A DNA stretch of 64,000 nt from a bacterium D16-56 (lineage in GTDB: Bacteria; Bacillota; Clostridia; Lachnospirales; Lachnospiraceae). Made by a program: the position numbers and the translations under genes. Shown one piece after another: positions 55,894 to 64,000 of the stretch (positions within the stretch are counted from its first letter, which is position 1; every line of letters begins with the position of its first letter). Under the pieces are notes generated by a model that did no database searches, was not told the origin of the DNA, and was given only the letters and a program-made list of their open reading frames with translations. Location of the stretch: assembly GCA_003611875.1 (NCBI GenBank), contig RAYY01000023.1, forward strand, positions 1 through 64,000, given 5' to 3'.

Positions 55894-56417
55894 TCCTCTC
55901 TCAAATATTGTTTTAACTTCTTAATGGCACGATTGTACTTAGACAGCACCGTGGCAAGGGGCATCTGCAGATCAGCCGCAATCTCCCGGTGCTTCAGTCC
56001 TGCCGAGGCATGAAGGAGCACAATCTGCCGCTCATCCTCCTTCAATATCTCAAGAGCGGAACGGAGCACCATGGCATCTGCCAGGTTTTCCAAAGGAAGG
56101 CAAAGCTCTCCTGTCTCCTCCCCGTTCAGCTCATCTAACCCTAAATCAGCCTGCCGCTTCAAATCACGGAATCTCATATAGCATAGGTTCCGTGCAATCG
56201 TAAAAATCCATGCCAAAGGCTTTCCCTGGGAATGATAGGATGCTGCGGAGGTCCATATCTTCAGATAAGTCTCCTGCATGACTTCTTCTGCATCCTGGGG
56301 ATTCTTAAGAATAGACAATATAAAGCTGTAAACAGTCCGATCTGTGTTGTGATACAACTGTCGGAAGGCATCGGTATCACCTGCGCCTACTCGTTTTAAA
56401 AGTTCCTCGTCGCTCAA
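55890..56417 (-). CDS. ECF-type RNA polymerase sigma factor
   Basis: The 175-residue protein has region 2 (AFRQLYHNTDRTVYSFILSI, DAEEVMQETYLKIW) and region 4 (LKHREIAADLQMPLATVLSK). It starts at TTG 56417 with AAAGGGA 7 bp upstream. The gene order sigma then RsgI suggests envelope-signal control, probably self-activated, though no clear ECF promoter was found upstream. Confidence 0.9.
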   Translation of the reverse strand: MSDEELLKRVGAGDTDAFRQLYHNTDRTVYSFILSILKNPQDAEEVMQETYLKIWTSAASYHSQGKPLAWIFTIARNLCYMRFRDLKRQADLGLDELNGEETGELCLPLENLADAMVLRSALEILKEDERQIVLLHASAGLKHREIAADLQMPLATVLSKYNRAIKKLKQYLREE

Positions 56418-56502
56418 TCGAATTCCCTTTCTGATAGTTTAATGCAACAGAAGCCATTCTTATTGCACCATCTGGTAAAGTTTTCTTTCCAAAATATTCC
56501 TT

Positions 56503-57681
56503 TTAGGATTCTGCACAATAGGTACATTCTGCTGTGATCACACAACAGTACCGCTCATCCAGCTCCTTCAGCTTTCGGCAGATTTCCTGCTTGCATGCAT
56601 CCTGCATCTGCTTTGTGTAATCCCGCGGCACCACCAAATCAAAGATCAGGTTCGTCCTGCGTGTACCCTCCACAACACGGAAATCATGCAGGGTCAGGCG
56701 CTCATCCAATCCCCGCAGAATCCCCTCTGCCATCTGCCGCAGCTCCCGTACCTGTGCATTTTTCAGTTCTACCGGATCCATGTGAATCACCAGAAAAATG
56801 CCCAGCATCTTCGCCGCATCCCGCTCAATCCGATCCACCACCTCATGAGAAGCCTCAATATCCACATCACTGGGCACCTCTGCGTGAATGGACGCCATGC
56901 TGCGTCCCGGCCCGTAATTATGGACGATCAGATCATGGCTTCCTACAATTCCCTCATACCCATTGACAAAATCCGTAATTTTCCGATAAATTTCCGGGTC
57001 AATAGGCCCTCCGATCAGCGGCTCTAAGGTATCTTTTGCAATATTCACTCCGGCAATCATAACCAGCACGGATACCACCAGCCCTACCAGGCCGTCAATA
57101 TTTACCTTCCAGACGCCGAACACCACAATGGATAGAATCGTGGCCGAAGTGGCAGCCACATCTCCCAGAGAATCTGCCGCTGTGGCTTTCATGACAGAAG
57201 ACTGTACCCGTCTGCCCAGATTTCTGTTAAAAAATGCCATCCAGAGCTTTACCCCCACGGACAGCATCAGGATACCCACGGAAATGATTCCGAACGTCAG
57301 CTCCTCCGGATGCAAAATCTTTCCCAAAGAGGTTTTCAAAAGGGAAAATCCGACCTGGATCACAATAAATGCCACAATAAATGCCGAAATATATTCAATC
57401 CGTCCATGGCCAAAGGGATGGCCCTCATCTGCCGGCTTCTGCGCCATCTTCATGCCCACATATCCCACAATGGAGGACGCTGCGTCTGACAGATTGTTGA
57501 ACGCATCTGCCATAATGGAAATACTGCCCGTCATAAACCCAACCCCCATCTTTGCTCCAAACAAAATCAGGTTGCAGCAGATTCCCACTATGCCCGCCAT
57601 CATTCCATAAGCCGTGCGTACCTGCGGATTATCCGTCTGTTCATAATCCTTTACCAATTTTCTTACTAAAAATTCTGTCAT
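56503..57681 (-). CDS. Cation diffusion facilitator family transporter
   Basis: The 392-residue protein has six transmembrane helices with metal-site motifs ADAFNNLSDAASS and HPFGHGRIEY, and a cytoplasmic ferredoxin-like C-terminal domain. It is expected to export a divalent metal such as Zn, Mn or Fe. It follows truA by 6 bp and ends with cysteine-containing CVITAECTYCAES, which could bind metal. Confidence 0.92.
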   Translation of the reverse strand: MTEFLVRKLVKDYEQTDNPQVRTAYGMMAGIVGICCNLILFGAKMGVGFMTGSISIMADAFNNLSDAASSIVGYVGMKMAQKPADEGHPFGHGRIEYISAFIVAFIVIQVGFSLLKTSLGKILHPEELTFGIISVGILMLSVGVKLWMAFFNRNLGRRVQSSVMKATAADSLGDVAATSATILSIVVFGVWKVNIDGLVGLVVSVLVMIAGVNIAKDTLEPLIGGPIDPEIYRKITDFVNGYEGIVGSHDLIVHNYGPGRSMASIHAEVPSDVDIEASHEVVDRIERDAAKMLGIFLVIHMDPVELKNAQVRELRQMAEGILRGLDERLTLHDFRVVEGTRRTNLIFDLVVPRDYTKQMQDACKQEICRKLKELDERYCCVITAECTYCAES

Positions 57682-57687
57682 AGGCTC

Positions 57688-58443
57688 TCATAATTCCCCA
57701 TATTTTACTTCCATCAGGCACAGTCCTTCCGGCGGCGCCGTAAACCCGGCCATCTTCCGATCCCCTGCCTCCAAAATCCCGGCTATCTGTTCAGGCCGAC
57801 GTTCTCCAAGGCCCGCTTCAATCAGAGTACCCGTCATAATACGCACCATATACTGCAAAAAGCCATTGCCCTCAAAGGTAAGACATACCACACTGCCATT
57901 GGGCTCCTTTTTCACGTCAATCGCCTGTATTGTCCTAACCGTAGATTTTTTCATCCTGGGATTTCCGCAAAAGCTCTTAAAGTCATGAGTGCCGCACAAA
58001 AATCCGGCCGCTGCTTTCATAGCTTTCACATCCAAAGGCTTTCCCAATCCATAAACATACCTTCTCTGAAACACGTCTCGTCTCTGTCTTGTTTCAATCT
58101 GGTATTGATAAATCTTTCCTGCTGCATGAAGACGGCTGTGAAATCTCTCCGGCGCCTGTTCTGTCCTAAGTACCGCAATATCCTCCGGAAGATATTGGTT
58201 TAAATACTCCGTCACCTGCTTTGGCTCCCAATACTCATCCAAAAGAAAATTGGCTACTTGTCCCATAGCATGAACGCCCGCGTCGGTTCTTCCGGATCCA
58301 TGAACTTTTACCGGCGCCCCGGCCATCCGGCCCAGCACTACCTCCAGCCTTCCCTGGATCGTATTTTCCGTATTGCCCTGCTTTTGCCATCCATTGTAAC
58401 GGGTTCCTTCATATTGCAGGATTATCTTATAATTGTGCCCCAA
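57688..58443 (-). CDS. truA: tRNA pseudouridine(38-40) synthase
   Basis: The 251-residue enzyme modifies the anticodon stem-loop. The catalytic aspartate lies in GSGRTDAGVHAMGQVANF; YEGTRYNGWQKQ opens the fold and FLQYMVRIMTGTLIEAG is a C-terminal landmark. Length is typical. It leads a small operon with the metal exporter. Confidence 0.95.
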   Translation of the reverse strand: MGHNYKIILQYEGTRYNGWQKQGNTENTIQGRLEVVLGRMAGAPVKVHGSGRTDAGVHAMGQVANFLLDEYWEPKQVTEYLNQYLPEDIAVLRTEQAPERFHSRLHAAGKIYQYQIETRQRRDVFQRRYVYGLGKPLDVKAMKAAAGFLCGTHDFKSFCGNPRMKKSTVRTIQAIDVKKEPNGSVVCLTFEGNGFLQYMVRIMTGTLIEAGLGERRPEQIAGILEAGDRKMAGFTAPPEGLCLMEVKYGEL

Positions 58444-58502
58444 ACTTCCCCGCTCCTATTCTCTTTTCCCCATTTCCTATAAAGACTTATTTGGGCTTGT
58501 GT

Positions 58503-59861
58503 CTACAAAATACCCTGCAGAAATACTCCCAAAATCATCACGGGAAGAATAAACTTTAAATATCCTGCTGCCCACGCAGACACCTTCATGCCGGTTCCCT
58601 CATTGGCTTCCTTATAATAGTTCTCTATGCCCCAGCCGGCTTTCAGCGTACAGAACAAAAGGTACACCAAAGATCCCAAAGGCAGCAGCAAATTGCTGAC
58701 AATAAAATCCTCCAGATCCAGAACCGAACTTCCCGGCCCCATTGGCTGAAAGCCGCTTAATACATTATATCCCAAAGCACATGGAAGTGACAGTATTGTA
58801 ATCACAGCCAGATTCATCCAGGCGGACTTTTTCCTATCCATATGAAAAAGCTCCATACAGCACGCTATGATGTTCTCAAACACGGCAATCACTGTGGACA
58901 ATGCCGCAAACGACATAAACAAAAAGAACAGACTTCCCCATATCCTGCCTCCCATCATGGAAATAAACACATTTGGCAGGGTGATAAAGATCAGCCTTGG
59001 CCCGCTGTCCGGATTTACCCCAAAAGCAAAACAAGCCGGGAAAATAATAAGACCTGCTGTGATTGCCACAAAAGTATCTAAAACCGCCACATTCACAGCC
59101 TCCCCCAAAAGCGTATGATCCTTGTTAAGATAGCTTCCGAAGATTGCCATTGCTCCGATTCCCAAACTCAGGGTAAAAAACGACTGATTCATGGCCGCCG
59201 CAATAATATTGCCGACTCCCACCTCTGACACCTTTTCAAAATCCGGATACAGATAGAACCGAAGGCCGCTCATGCCTCCCTCCAGAGTCAAACCCCGCAC
59301 TGCCATTATAATCATAAGGGATAAAAGGCCAATCATCATGCTTTTGGTAATCCGCTCCACTCCTTTCTGAAGTCCCATGGAGCAAATCAGAATCCCCAGC
59401 ACTACCACAACCATCATCCAAAATACGTTGACTCCCGGCTGTCCTAAGGTATCTCCAAAAGCCGCCTCCACTTCTCCGGAAGAAAGCCCTGTAAATTTCC
59501 CCACAAAAAAGCTGTAAAAATAATACAGCATCCACCCTGCCACTGTAGTATAAAACATCATCAGCATATAATTTCCCGCCATGGCCACATAGCCGTGAAG
59601 ATGCCATTTGCTTCCCGGCTTTTCAAGCGCCTGATAGGCTTTCACCGGACTTTTCCGGCTTGCCCTCCCTACGGCAAATTCCATGGAAAGCACAGGAACC
59701 CCCATGATCGTCAAGAACAACAGGTAGAACAGCACAAAAACCCCTCCTCCGTTCTGTCCCACCACATAGGGAAATCTCCATACATTTCCGATTCCGATTG
59801 CACATCCGGCTGACAAAAGCAAAAAGCCCATTCTGGACCCGAATGTCTCTCTCTGGTTCAT
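58503..59861 (-). CDS. Neurotransmitter:sodium symporter family transporter
   Basis: The 452-residue LeuT-fold protein starts with the family signature GIGNVWRFPYVVGQNGGG and has about eleven helices, the usual number for the bacterial short branch. It should import an amino acid or tryptamine-like substrate with Na+. AGGAGG-like GGAGGA precedes ATG 59861. A tandem pair of structured repeats lies immediately upstream. Confidence 0.92.
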   Translation of the reverse strand: MNQRETFGSRMGFLLLSAGCAIGIGNVWRFPYVVGQNGGGVFVLFYLLFLTIMGVPVLSMEFAVGRASRKSPVKAYQALEKPGSKWHLHGYVAMAGNYMLMMFYTTVAGWMLYYFYSFFVGKFTGLSSGEVEAAFGDTLGQPGVNVFWMMVVVVLGILICSMGLQKGVERITKSMMIGLLSLMIIMAVRGLTLEGGMSGLRFYLYPDFEKVSEVGVGNIIAAAMNQSFFTLSLGIGAMAIFGSYLNKDHTLLGEAVNVAVLDTFVAITAGLIIFPACFAFGVNPDSGPRLIFITLPNVFISMMGGRIWGSLFFLFMSFAALSTVIAVFENIIACCMELFHMDRKKSAWMNLAVITILSLPCALGYNVLSGFQPMGPGSSVLDLEDFIVSNLLLPLGSLVYLLFCTLKAGWGIENYYKEANEGTGMKVSAWAAGYLKFILPVMILGVFLQGIL

Positions 59862-59881
59862 TGTTATATTCCTCCGTCCTT

Positions 59882-59990
59882 ACTTCAAAAATCCGCCGCC
59901 GATTAGGCGGCATGAATTCAAGGATGCCTCATGTGCCCGCCAAGCTTTCATGATTGGTGGTGCGTCCGCTGCCGGGCGCATGCAGGTTTG
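59882..59990 (-). repeat. Interspersed structured repeat, copy 5 (tandem)
   Basis: On the minus strand it starts AAACCTGCATGCGCCCGGC and ends TTTTTGAAGTAAG, with the CCGCC-TAAT-CGGCGG hairpin variant. It ends about 20 bp before the symporter start, so it forms part of its leader or of the pnp 3' region. Confidence 0.88.
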
Positions 59991-60101
59991 CTTCAAAAAT
60001 CCGCCGCCGATTAGGCGGCATGAATTCAGGGATGCCTCATGTGCCCGCCAGACTTTCATGGGACAGCGGCGCATCTGCCGGCCGGGCACATGCAGGTTTA
60101 C
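59991..60101 (-). repeat. Interspersed structured repeat, copy 6 (tandem)
   Basis: Starts GTAAACCTGCATGTGCCCGG on the minus strand and shares with copy 5 its hairpin and the GAATTC-containing segment. The central part (GCCGCTGTCCCATGAAAG) instead resembles copy 1. It begins 130 bp after the pnp stop rather than at it. Confidence 0.88.
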
Positions 60102-60230
60102 ATATTGTGATTAAAAGGACCTTCTTATGCATTACAGGGAAAAACCAGCATCATGGTTCCCCCAGACGCACAGAGCCATGTGCTGATTTTCCTGCCTCAC
60201 TGAAAAGCTTCCTCTCGTAAATCGATCTGA

Positions 60231-61055
60231 TCATCCCATTCTGACAATGGCCTCTGTGATCAGCTCCTTAAACCGGGGCGCCACCTGATCCGCCGTCTCC
60301 TTTACCTCTGTATGGCTTAAAGGCTGTTCTGTCATCCCGCAGGCCATATTGGAAATGCAGGAAATGCCGCAGATCCTCATCTTCATATGATTGGCTGCCA
60401 CTGCTTCACATGCCGTGCTCATTCCTACGGCATCTGCCCCCAAAATCCGGCACATCCGCACTTCATGGGGCGACTCAAAATTCGGTCCCGTAAGCTGTAA
60501 GTATGTCCCCTCCTTAAGCGAGATTCCCAAATCATGAGACGTTTCCCGCAAAACCTGGCAGAGCTTTGGATCATAAATATGACTCATATCCGGGAACCTC
60601 TCCCCCAGCTCCTCCACATTCGGCCCAATCAGGGGCGACGGCACAAAATCCGATATCTGGTCTGTGATCATCATAAAATCCCCTGCATGGAAATCATAAT
60701 TCACACCCCCGGCCGCATTCGTCAGAAAAAGGATCTCTGCTCCCATCATCTTCATCAGCCGGATCGGCAGCACCACGTCTTCCATGGGATACCCTTCATA
60801 ATAATGGACACGTCCCTGCATAATCACAACCGGCACATCCTTCACATATCCAAACACAAATCTTCCTTTATGTCCGCTGACCGTGGATACAGGAAACCCG
60901 CTGATTTCATGATAATCCAGAGTGGATTCAATCCGAATCCCGTCTGCATAATCCCCTAATCCGGACCCCAATACCAACGCCACCTTAGGACGGACACAAA
61001 TCTGATCCTGAATGTTCTTATAACAATTCTGCAGGCGTTCATATACTGCTGTCAT
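60231..61055 (-). CDS. punA: Purine-nucleoside phosphorylase, inosine/guanosine type
   Basis: The 274-residue trimeric-type PNP splits inosine and guanosine with phosphate. It has LVLGSGLGDYADGI, GRVHYYEGYPM, LTNAAGGVN, the substrate motif LTGPNFESPHEVRM and GADAVGMSTACEAVAANH. It appears monocistronic with degV upstream separated by a terminator. Confidence 0.93.
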   Translation of the reverse strand: MTAVYERLQNCYKNIQDQICVRPKVALVLGSGLGDYADGIRIESTLDYHEISGFPVSTVSGHKGRFVFGYVKDVPVVIMQGRVHYYEGYPMEDVVLPIRLMKMMGAEILFLTNAAGGVNYDFHAGDFMMITDQISDFVPSPLIGPNVEELGERFPDMSHIYDPKLCQVLRETSHDLGISLKEGTYLQLTGPNFESPHEVRMCRILGADAVGMSTACEAVAANHMKMRICGISCISNMACGMTEQPLSHTEVKETADQVAPRFKELITEAIVRMG

Positions 61056-61196
61056 ACCATCTCCTCCTTCATCTTTTGGTCTGTCACTGCCTGAAATTAC
61101 AAGGTTATCTCTTACGGATATGGCTATTATAACCGATATGCCTCCTATTTTCCATAGAAACCTGGTTTTTCTTTAATAGAATACGCTTTTATCAAA

Positions 61197-61227
61197 ATAA
61201 AAAGGCAGGCGTCTCATCCTGCCTGCC
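61197..61227 (-). terminator. degV terminator
   Basis: GGCAGGC (61204-61210) pairs with GCCTGCC (61221-61227), followed by TTTTTATTTT on the minus strand. Confidence 0.88.
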
Positions 61228-61241
61228 AATCCCGTCCAAAA

Positions 61242-62078
61242 CTATAATGCCAGAATAATCCCCCCGTCTCCCGCATAAAGGGTAGATACTCCTGCTGTCT
61301 CCGTAATCACAATCTCCCGGCTAAGTCCAAGACCTGCCAGCTCCTTTTTAACCTGTTCTGCCCGCTCCGGCGCATTACAGTGGGCAATCACCGCACGCCC
61401 GTCCCCGTCTTTCCCTCTCTCACGAATCGCGATCTCACACATTCTGGCAAAAGCCTTCCCCACGCCTCTGGCCTGATCCAGCTTGATGATCACGCCGTGA
61501 TCAGCCCCCATCACCGGCTTAATATTAAGAGCCGTGGCAAAAAATGCCTGCAATCCGGTCAGCCTGCCGTTCTTGCGCAGATACTCCAGGGAATCTAAGA
61601 CAAAATACGTCCTCTGCTGATCCCGCATTGTCAGAATCTGACGGGAAATCTCCTCAAACTTCATCCCCTTGTCATACATCTCACAGATCGCCATAGCCAG
61701 GCACAGCTCCCCTGATGCCGCTGACTCCGAGTCAAGGATTAAAATATTCTTATGTCCGTGTTCCTCCTCATACAAGCTCTTGCCCACCATGGCGCTGTTG
61801 TAAGAACCGCTCAGATGACTGGAAATAGTGATCACATAAATATCCTCCTCCTCACACTCATAAGCTTTCTTAAAAGCTTCCGGAGAAGGGCAGGCAGTCT
61901 TCGGACAATCCTGGCTCTCTTTCACCAGCTTCAAAAACTCCGCCTGATCAAATCCCTCATCGTCCACAATCATGGCATCCCCTACCTGCAATGTCAGCGG
62001 CACAATCTGAAACCGCGGATCCATCCTCATTTCCTTCGTCAAATCCAGACAACTGTCGCCGACAATCTTATAGCTCAT
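61242..62078 (-). CDS. DegV family fatty-acid-binding protein
   Basis: The 278-residue protein has the DegV start YKIVGDSCLDL, the SSHLSGSYNSA motif and the ILDSESAASGELCLAM segment. DegV/FakB proteins bind fatty acids for phosphorylation by FakA, which is not in the window. ATG 62078 is used because AGGAGG lies 6 bp upstream; an ATG two codons earlier overlaps it. Confidence 0.92.
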   Translation of the reverse strand: MSYKIVGDSCLDLTKEMRMDPRFQIVPLTLQVGDAMIVDDEGFDQAEFLKLVKESQDCPKTACPSPEAFKKAYECEEEDIYVITISSHLSGSYNSAMVGKSLYEEEHGHKNILILDSESAASGELCLAMAICEMYDKGMKFEEISRQILTMRDQQRTYFVLDSLEYLRKNGRLTGLQAFFATALNIKPVMGADHGVIIKLDQARGVGKAFARMCEIAIRERGKDGDGRAVIAHCNAPERAEQVKKELAGLGLSREIVITETAGVSTLYAGDGGIILAL

Positions 62079-62128
62079 CTTCATCCTCCTGAAATCATCT
62101 CTATATTACGTAGTTTTAATTACTACTT

Positions 62129-62156
62129 ATTATAGCATATATTTCAGATATTTCAA
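62129..62156 (-). promoter_or_regulatory. degV promoter
   Basis: TTGAAA (62151-62156), a 16-bp spacer and perfect TATAAT (62129-62134) on the minus strand. Confidence 0.75.
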
Positions 62157-62244
62157 TACTATCTATTTTTCAATATTAGCCATGATATCCATTTCATGTA
62201 GTTTTCCCTATGATGAGCAGGTTTTGGAAAATTTCATGTACTAA

Positions 62245-64000
62245 TCAGGACCGGCCGGTCTTGCGGGATTTTTTATTTTCATACATTTTCTCGTCAGCCT
62301 CTTTTAACAGCTTCTGATAATCAGTATGGCCCTCTATCAGACAGCAGCCAAAGGAGAAACCAAGAGGGACATACAGATCATCGTTCAGACGAGCGCGGCT
62401 GTTGTTCTGCAGCTTCTCCAATGTAAGGACAGCATTAGAAAGCTCCTCCTTTGTCTGATATTGATATAAAAACAAGACAAATTCATCGCCTCCTAGTCTG
62501 GCAGCAATACTGTGGCCAGGCTCAAATTTCTCCAAAAGGCCGGCAATCTCTTTTAAATAAGCGTCCCCGCCTTCGTGGCCGTATGTATCGTTTACTATTT
62601 TTAAATTATCTGCATCGATCATCACAAAAGCACTTTCTTTAAACTCCTCCGGTTTATGGAAACAGGAGGAGAGGAAGCCTTCCAGACCCCGGCGGTTATA
62701 CAGTCCGGTCAGATGATCATAATCCCTTTCCCGTTCAATCTGAAGACGTTTTAAGGTATCCTCGGTCACATCAATGAGAACGCCGAAAATATTGTTGTTC
62801 TCGGTGATTTCCTCGACCTTGATATAACGCCCGTCCAACTCAAACACATTCGCCTCACTGTCAAAGGGGTGACTGCAAAGGTGGAAAAGGAAGTCCCTGA
62901 ACATCCGGCAGTCACAGGACAACTGTTTCGCCTTTTCAGGAGTAAGCCCAAGAATCTGCGGTACATGCTCCGTAAAGCGGACCTGCAGCACATGATCATT
63001 ATACTCGTACACCCCGATGTACATATTTGTTTTGCTGAGCACATAAGACATCTTCCTGCTGTTGTCTAAAAGACTCTTTTTCATCCGGTTAATATCTCTG
63101 CTCAGCTCTGAAAATTCCGTGCTGCTCTGAATGTCAATGACCTCGTCAAGATTCCCGTCAGCAATGGCATGAAGCTTTTGATTGATACGGTAGATGTCAT
63201 CTACCACATAATGGTTCATATAACGGGTCACGGCACGCATAAGCACCACGGCAATTATAACAAGACAGGAAAAAAGGACAAAAGTATTCAAAAGGATCCA
63301 CTTATAAAGCACCCGGCTGGTAAGAATACGCCCGATATAATTGGAATCAAATGTCTGGAATACACAGAGAGAATCCTGGCCGTTGACCGCAGCATGAAAG
63401 CCCTTTGATTGGCCGGCAATGTCCTGGAGGCTGATGCCGATCTCCTCGATATTCTTATGTACACAGTCTAATTCTGTAGAACCCACGATCTCTCCGCTGG
63501 TTCTGTCAATGGCATAATAACTGGCCTCCGGATTCACCCGGAACAGGGAAAATATATAAGAAAGCTCATTTTTCTGGGTCACTTTCATGACATTGACCGG
63601 GGACATGCCTACCTGAACGATAAAATTCTCATCAGCGCTCCACAGAGCCGAATACTGCATCAGCTTTCCCTCTGCCACGTTCGGCGTTATATCCTGCACG
63701 AGTTTTAACGATTTATCTGCCAGCATGGGTTTAAAGAACATCATCTGTTCACCGGAGTCAAAGGTATAGTCATAATACTCCGGATGGGTTCCTGCATAGA
63801 TACGTCCGGACTTATCAAAAATATGGATTTCATCCACTTCCATAAAAACCGCGATCCGTCTAAGCTCGTCAACACTGTCAAGCACAGAAGGCTTATCCTG
63901 GATCAGATAGGCGATGGCCTCGGCATTATGCAGACATGTTTGGCTGTACTCCTCACTGATTTCCGCAAGCTCGGCATTATTCTGTTCCAGAACCTGCCCG
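62245..64000 (-). CDS. Membrane diguanylate cyclase with extracytoplasmic sensor (5' end cut off)
   Basis: The frame stays open to the right edge, so the N-terminus is missing; about 584 residues are visible. An extracytoplasmic Cache-like sensor is followed by a transmembrane helix (NTFVLFSCLVIIAVVLM), a HAMP-like stretch, a PAS-like region and a GGDEF domain with FVMIDADNLKIVNDTYGHEG and the active-site ARLGGDEF. The product-inhibition I-site RxxD is replaced by PGHS. It should make c-di-GMP in response to an external ligand. Confidence 0.93.
   Translation of the reverse strand, partial: GQVLEQNNAELAEISEEYSQTCLHNAEAIAYLIQDKPSVLDSVDELRRIAVFMEVDEIHIFDKSGRIYAGTHPEYYDYTFDSGEQMMFFKPMLADKSLKLVQDITPNVAEGKLMQYSALWSADENFIVQVGMSPVNVMKVTQKNELSYIFSLFRVNPEASYYAIDRTSGEIVGSTELDCVHKNIEEIGISLQDIAGQSKGFHAAVNGQDSLCVFQTFDSNYIGRILTSRVLYKWILLNTFVLFSCLVIIAVVLMRAVTRYMNHYVVDDIYRINQKLHAIADGNLDEVIDIQSSTEFSELSRDINRMKKSLLDNSRKMSYVLSKTNMYIGVYEYNDHVLQVRFTEHVPQILGLTPEKAKQLSCDCRMFRDFLFHLCSHPFDSEANVFELDGRYIKVEEITENNNIFGVLIDVTEDTLKRLQIERERDYDHLTGLYNRRGLEGFLSSCFHKPEEFKESAFVMIDADNLKIVNDTYGHEGGDAYLKEIAGLLEKFEPGHSIAARLGGDEFVLFLYQYQTKEELSNAVLTLEKLQNNSRARLNDDLYVPLGFSFGCCLIEGHTDYQKLLKEADEKMYENKKSRKTGRS

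Overview
Organism: The window looks like a chromosomal segment of a Gram-positive gut-type Clostridia, most likely family Lachnospiraceae. Supporting signs are a complete S10-spc-alpha ribosomal superoperon in Firmicutes order with a KOW-domain gene between map and infA, a zinc-type S14, an enlarged L17, a SAM-I riboswitch in front of metK, BlaI/BlaR1-type and RsgI/ECF gene pairs, choline-binding-type repeat proteins and strong AGGAGG ribosome binding sites. Genus cannot be fixed from the sequence alone. Layout: 0.2-7.4 kb (minus) carries nagA, a nagB-like gene, a two-component pair and a NitT/TauT-type ABC importer. 7.7-9.7 kb (plus) has a LacI regulator and a LacX-like sugar epimerase. 9.8-13.5 kb (minus) is a biotin operon, bioY-bioB-bioD-bioA in transcription order, with a BirA operator over its promoter. 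13.6-16 kb holds a LysR regulator divergent from a MATE exporter. 16.1-17.3 kb has two small membrane proteins. 17.5-23.1 kb (minus) is a hexuronate module (TRAP transporter, uxuA, uxuB) facing a divergent AraC regulator. 24.5-41.8 kb (minus) is the ribosomal superoperon from rpsJ to rplQ with secY, adk, map, infA and rpoA. 42.2-46.5 kb has a secreted repeat protein, a methyltransferase and a secreted TIM-barrel protein. 46.9-48.4 kb is metK with its riboswitch. 48.4-51.4 kb is a BlaR1/BlaI pair; 51.5-54.3 kb a second repeat protein, murA and tRNA-Gln; 54.4-56.4 kb an ECF sigma/RsgI pair; 56.5-62.1 kb a cation efflux gene, truA, a neurotransmitter-type Na+ symporter, a purine nucleoside phosphorylase and degV; the right edge cuts a GGDEF sensor gene. 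How genes work together: most units are ordinary metabolism and envelope functions, each with its own recognisable control (BirA site, SAM riboswitch, BlaI dyads, divergent regulators). What stands out is the non-coding DNA. An interspersed structured repeat of about 110 bp occurs at least six times, twice as a tandem pair, and two copies start at the stop codon of the gene before them. A second terminal-inverted-repeat element follows nagA, and a 142-bp long hairpin, tandem leader hairpins and related long spacers sit inside the ribosomal superoperon. I found no CRISPR array, prophage, transposase or rRNA gene, and no clear new protein-based system; the repeats are the best candidates for something undescribed.
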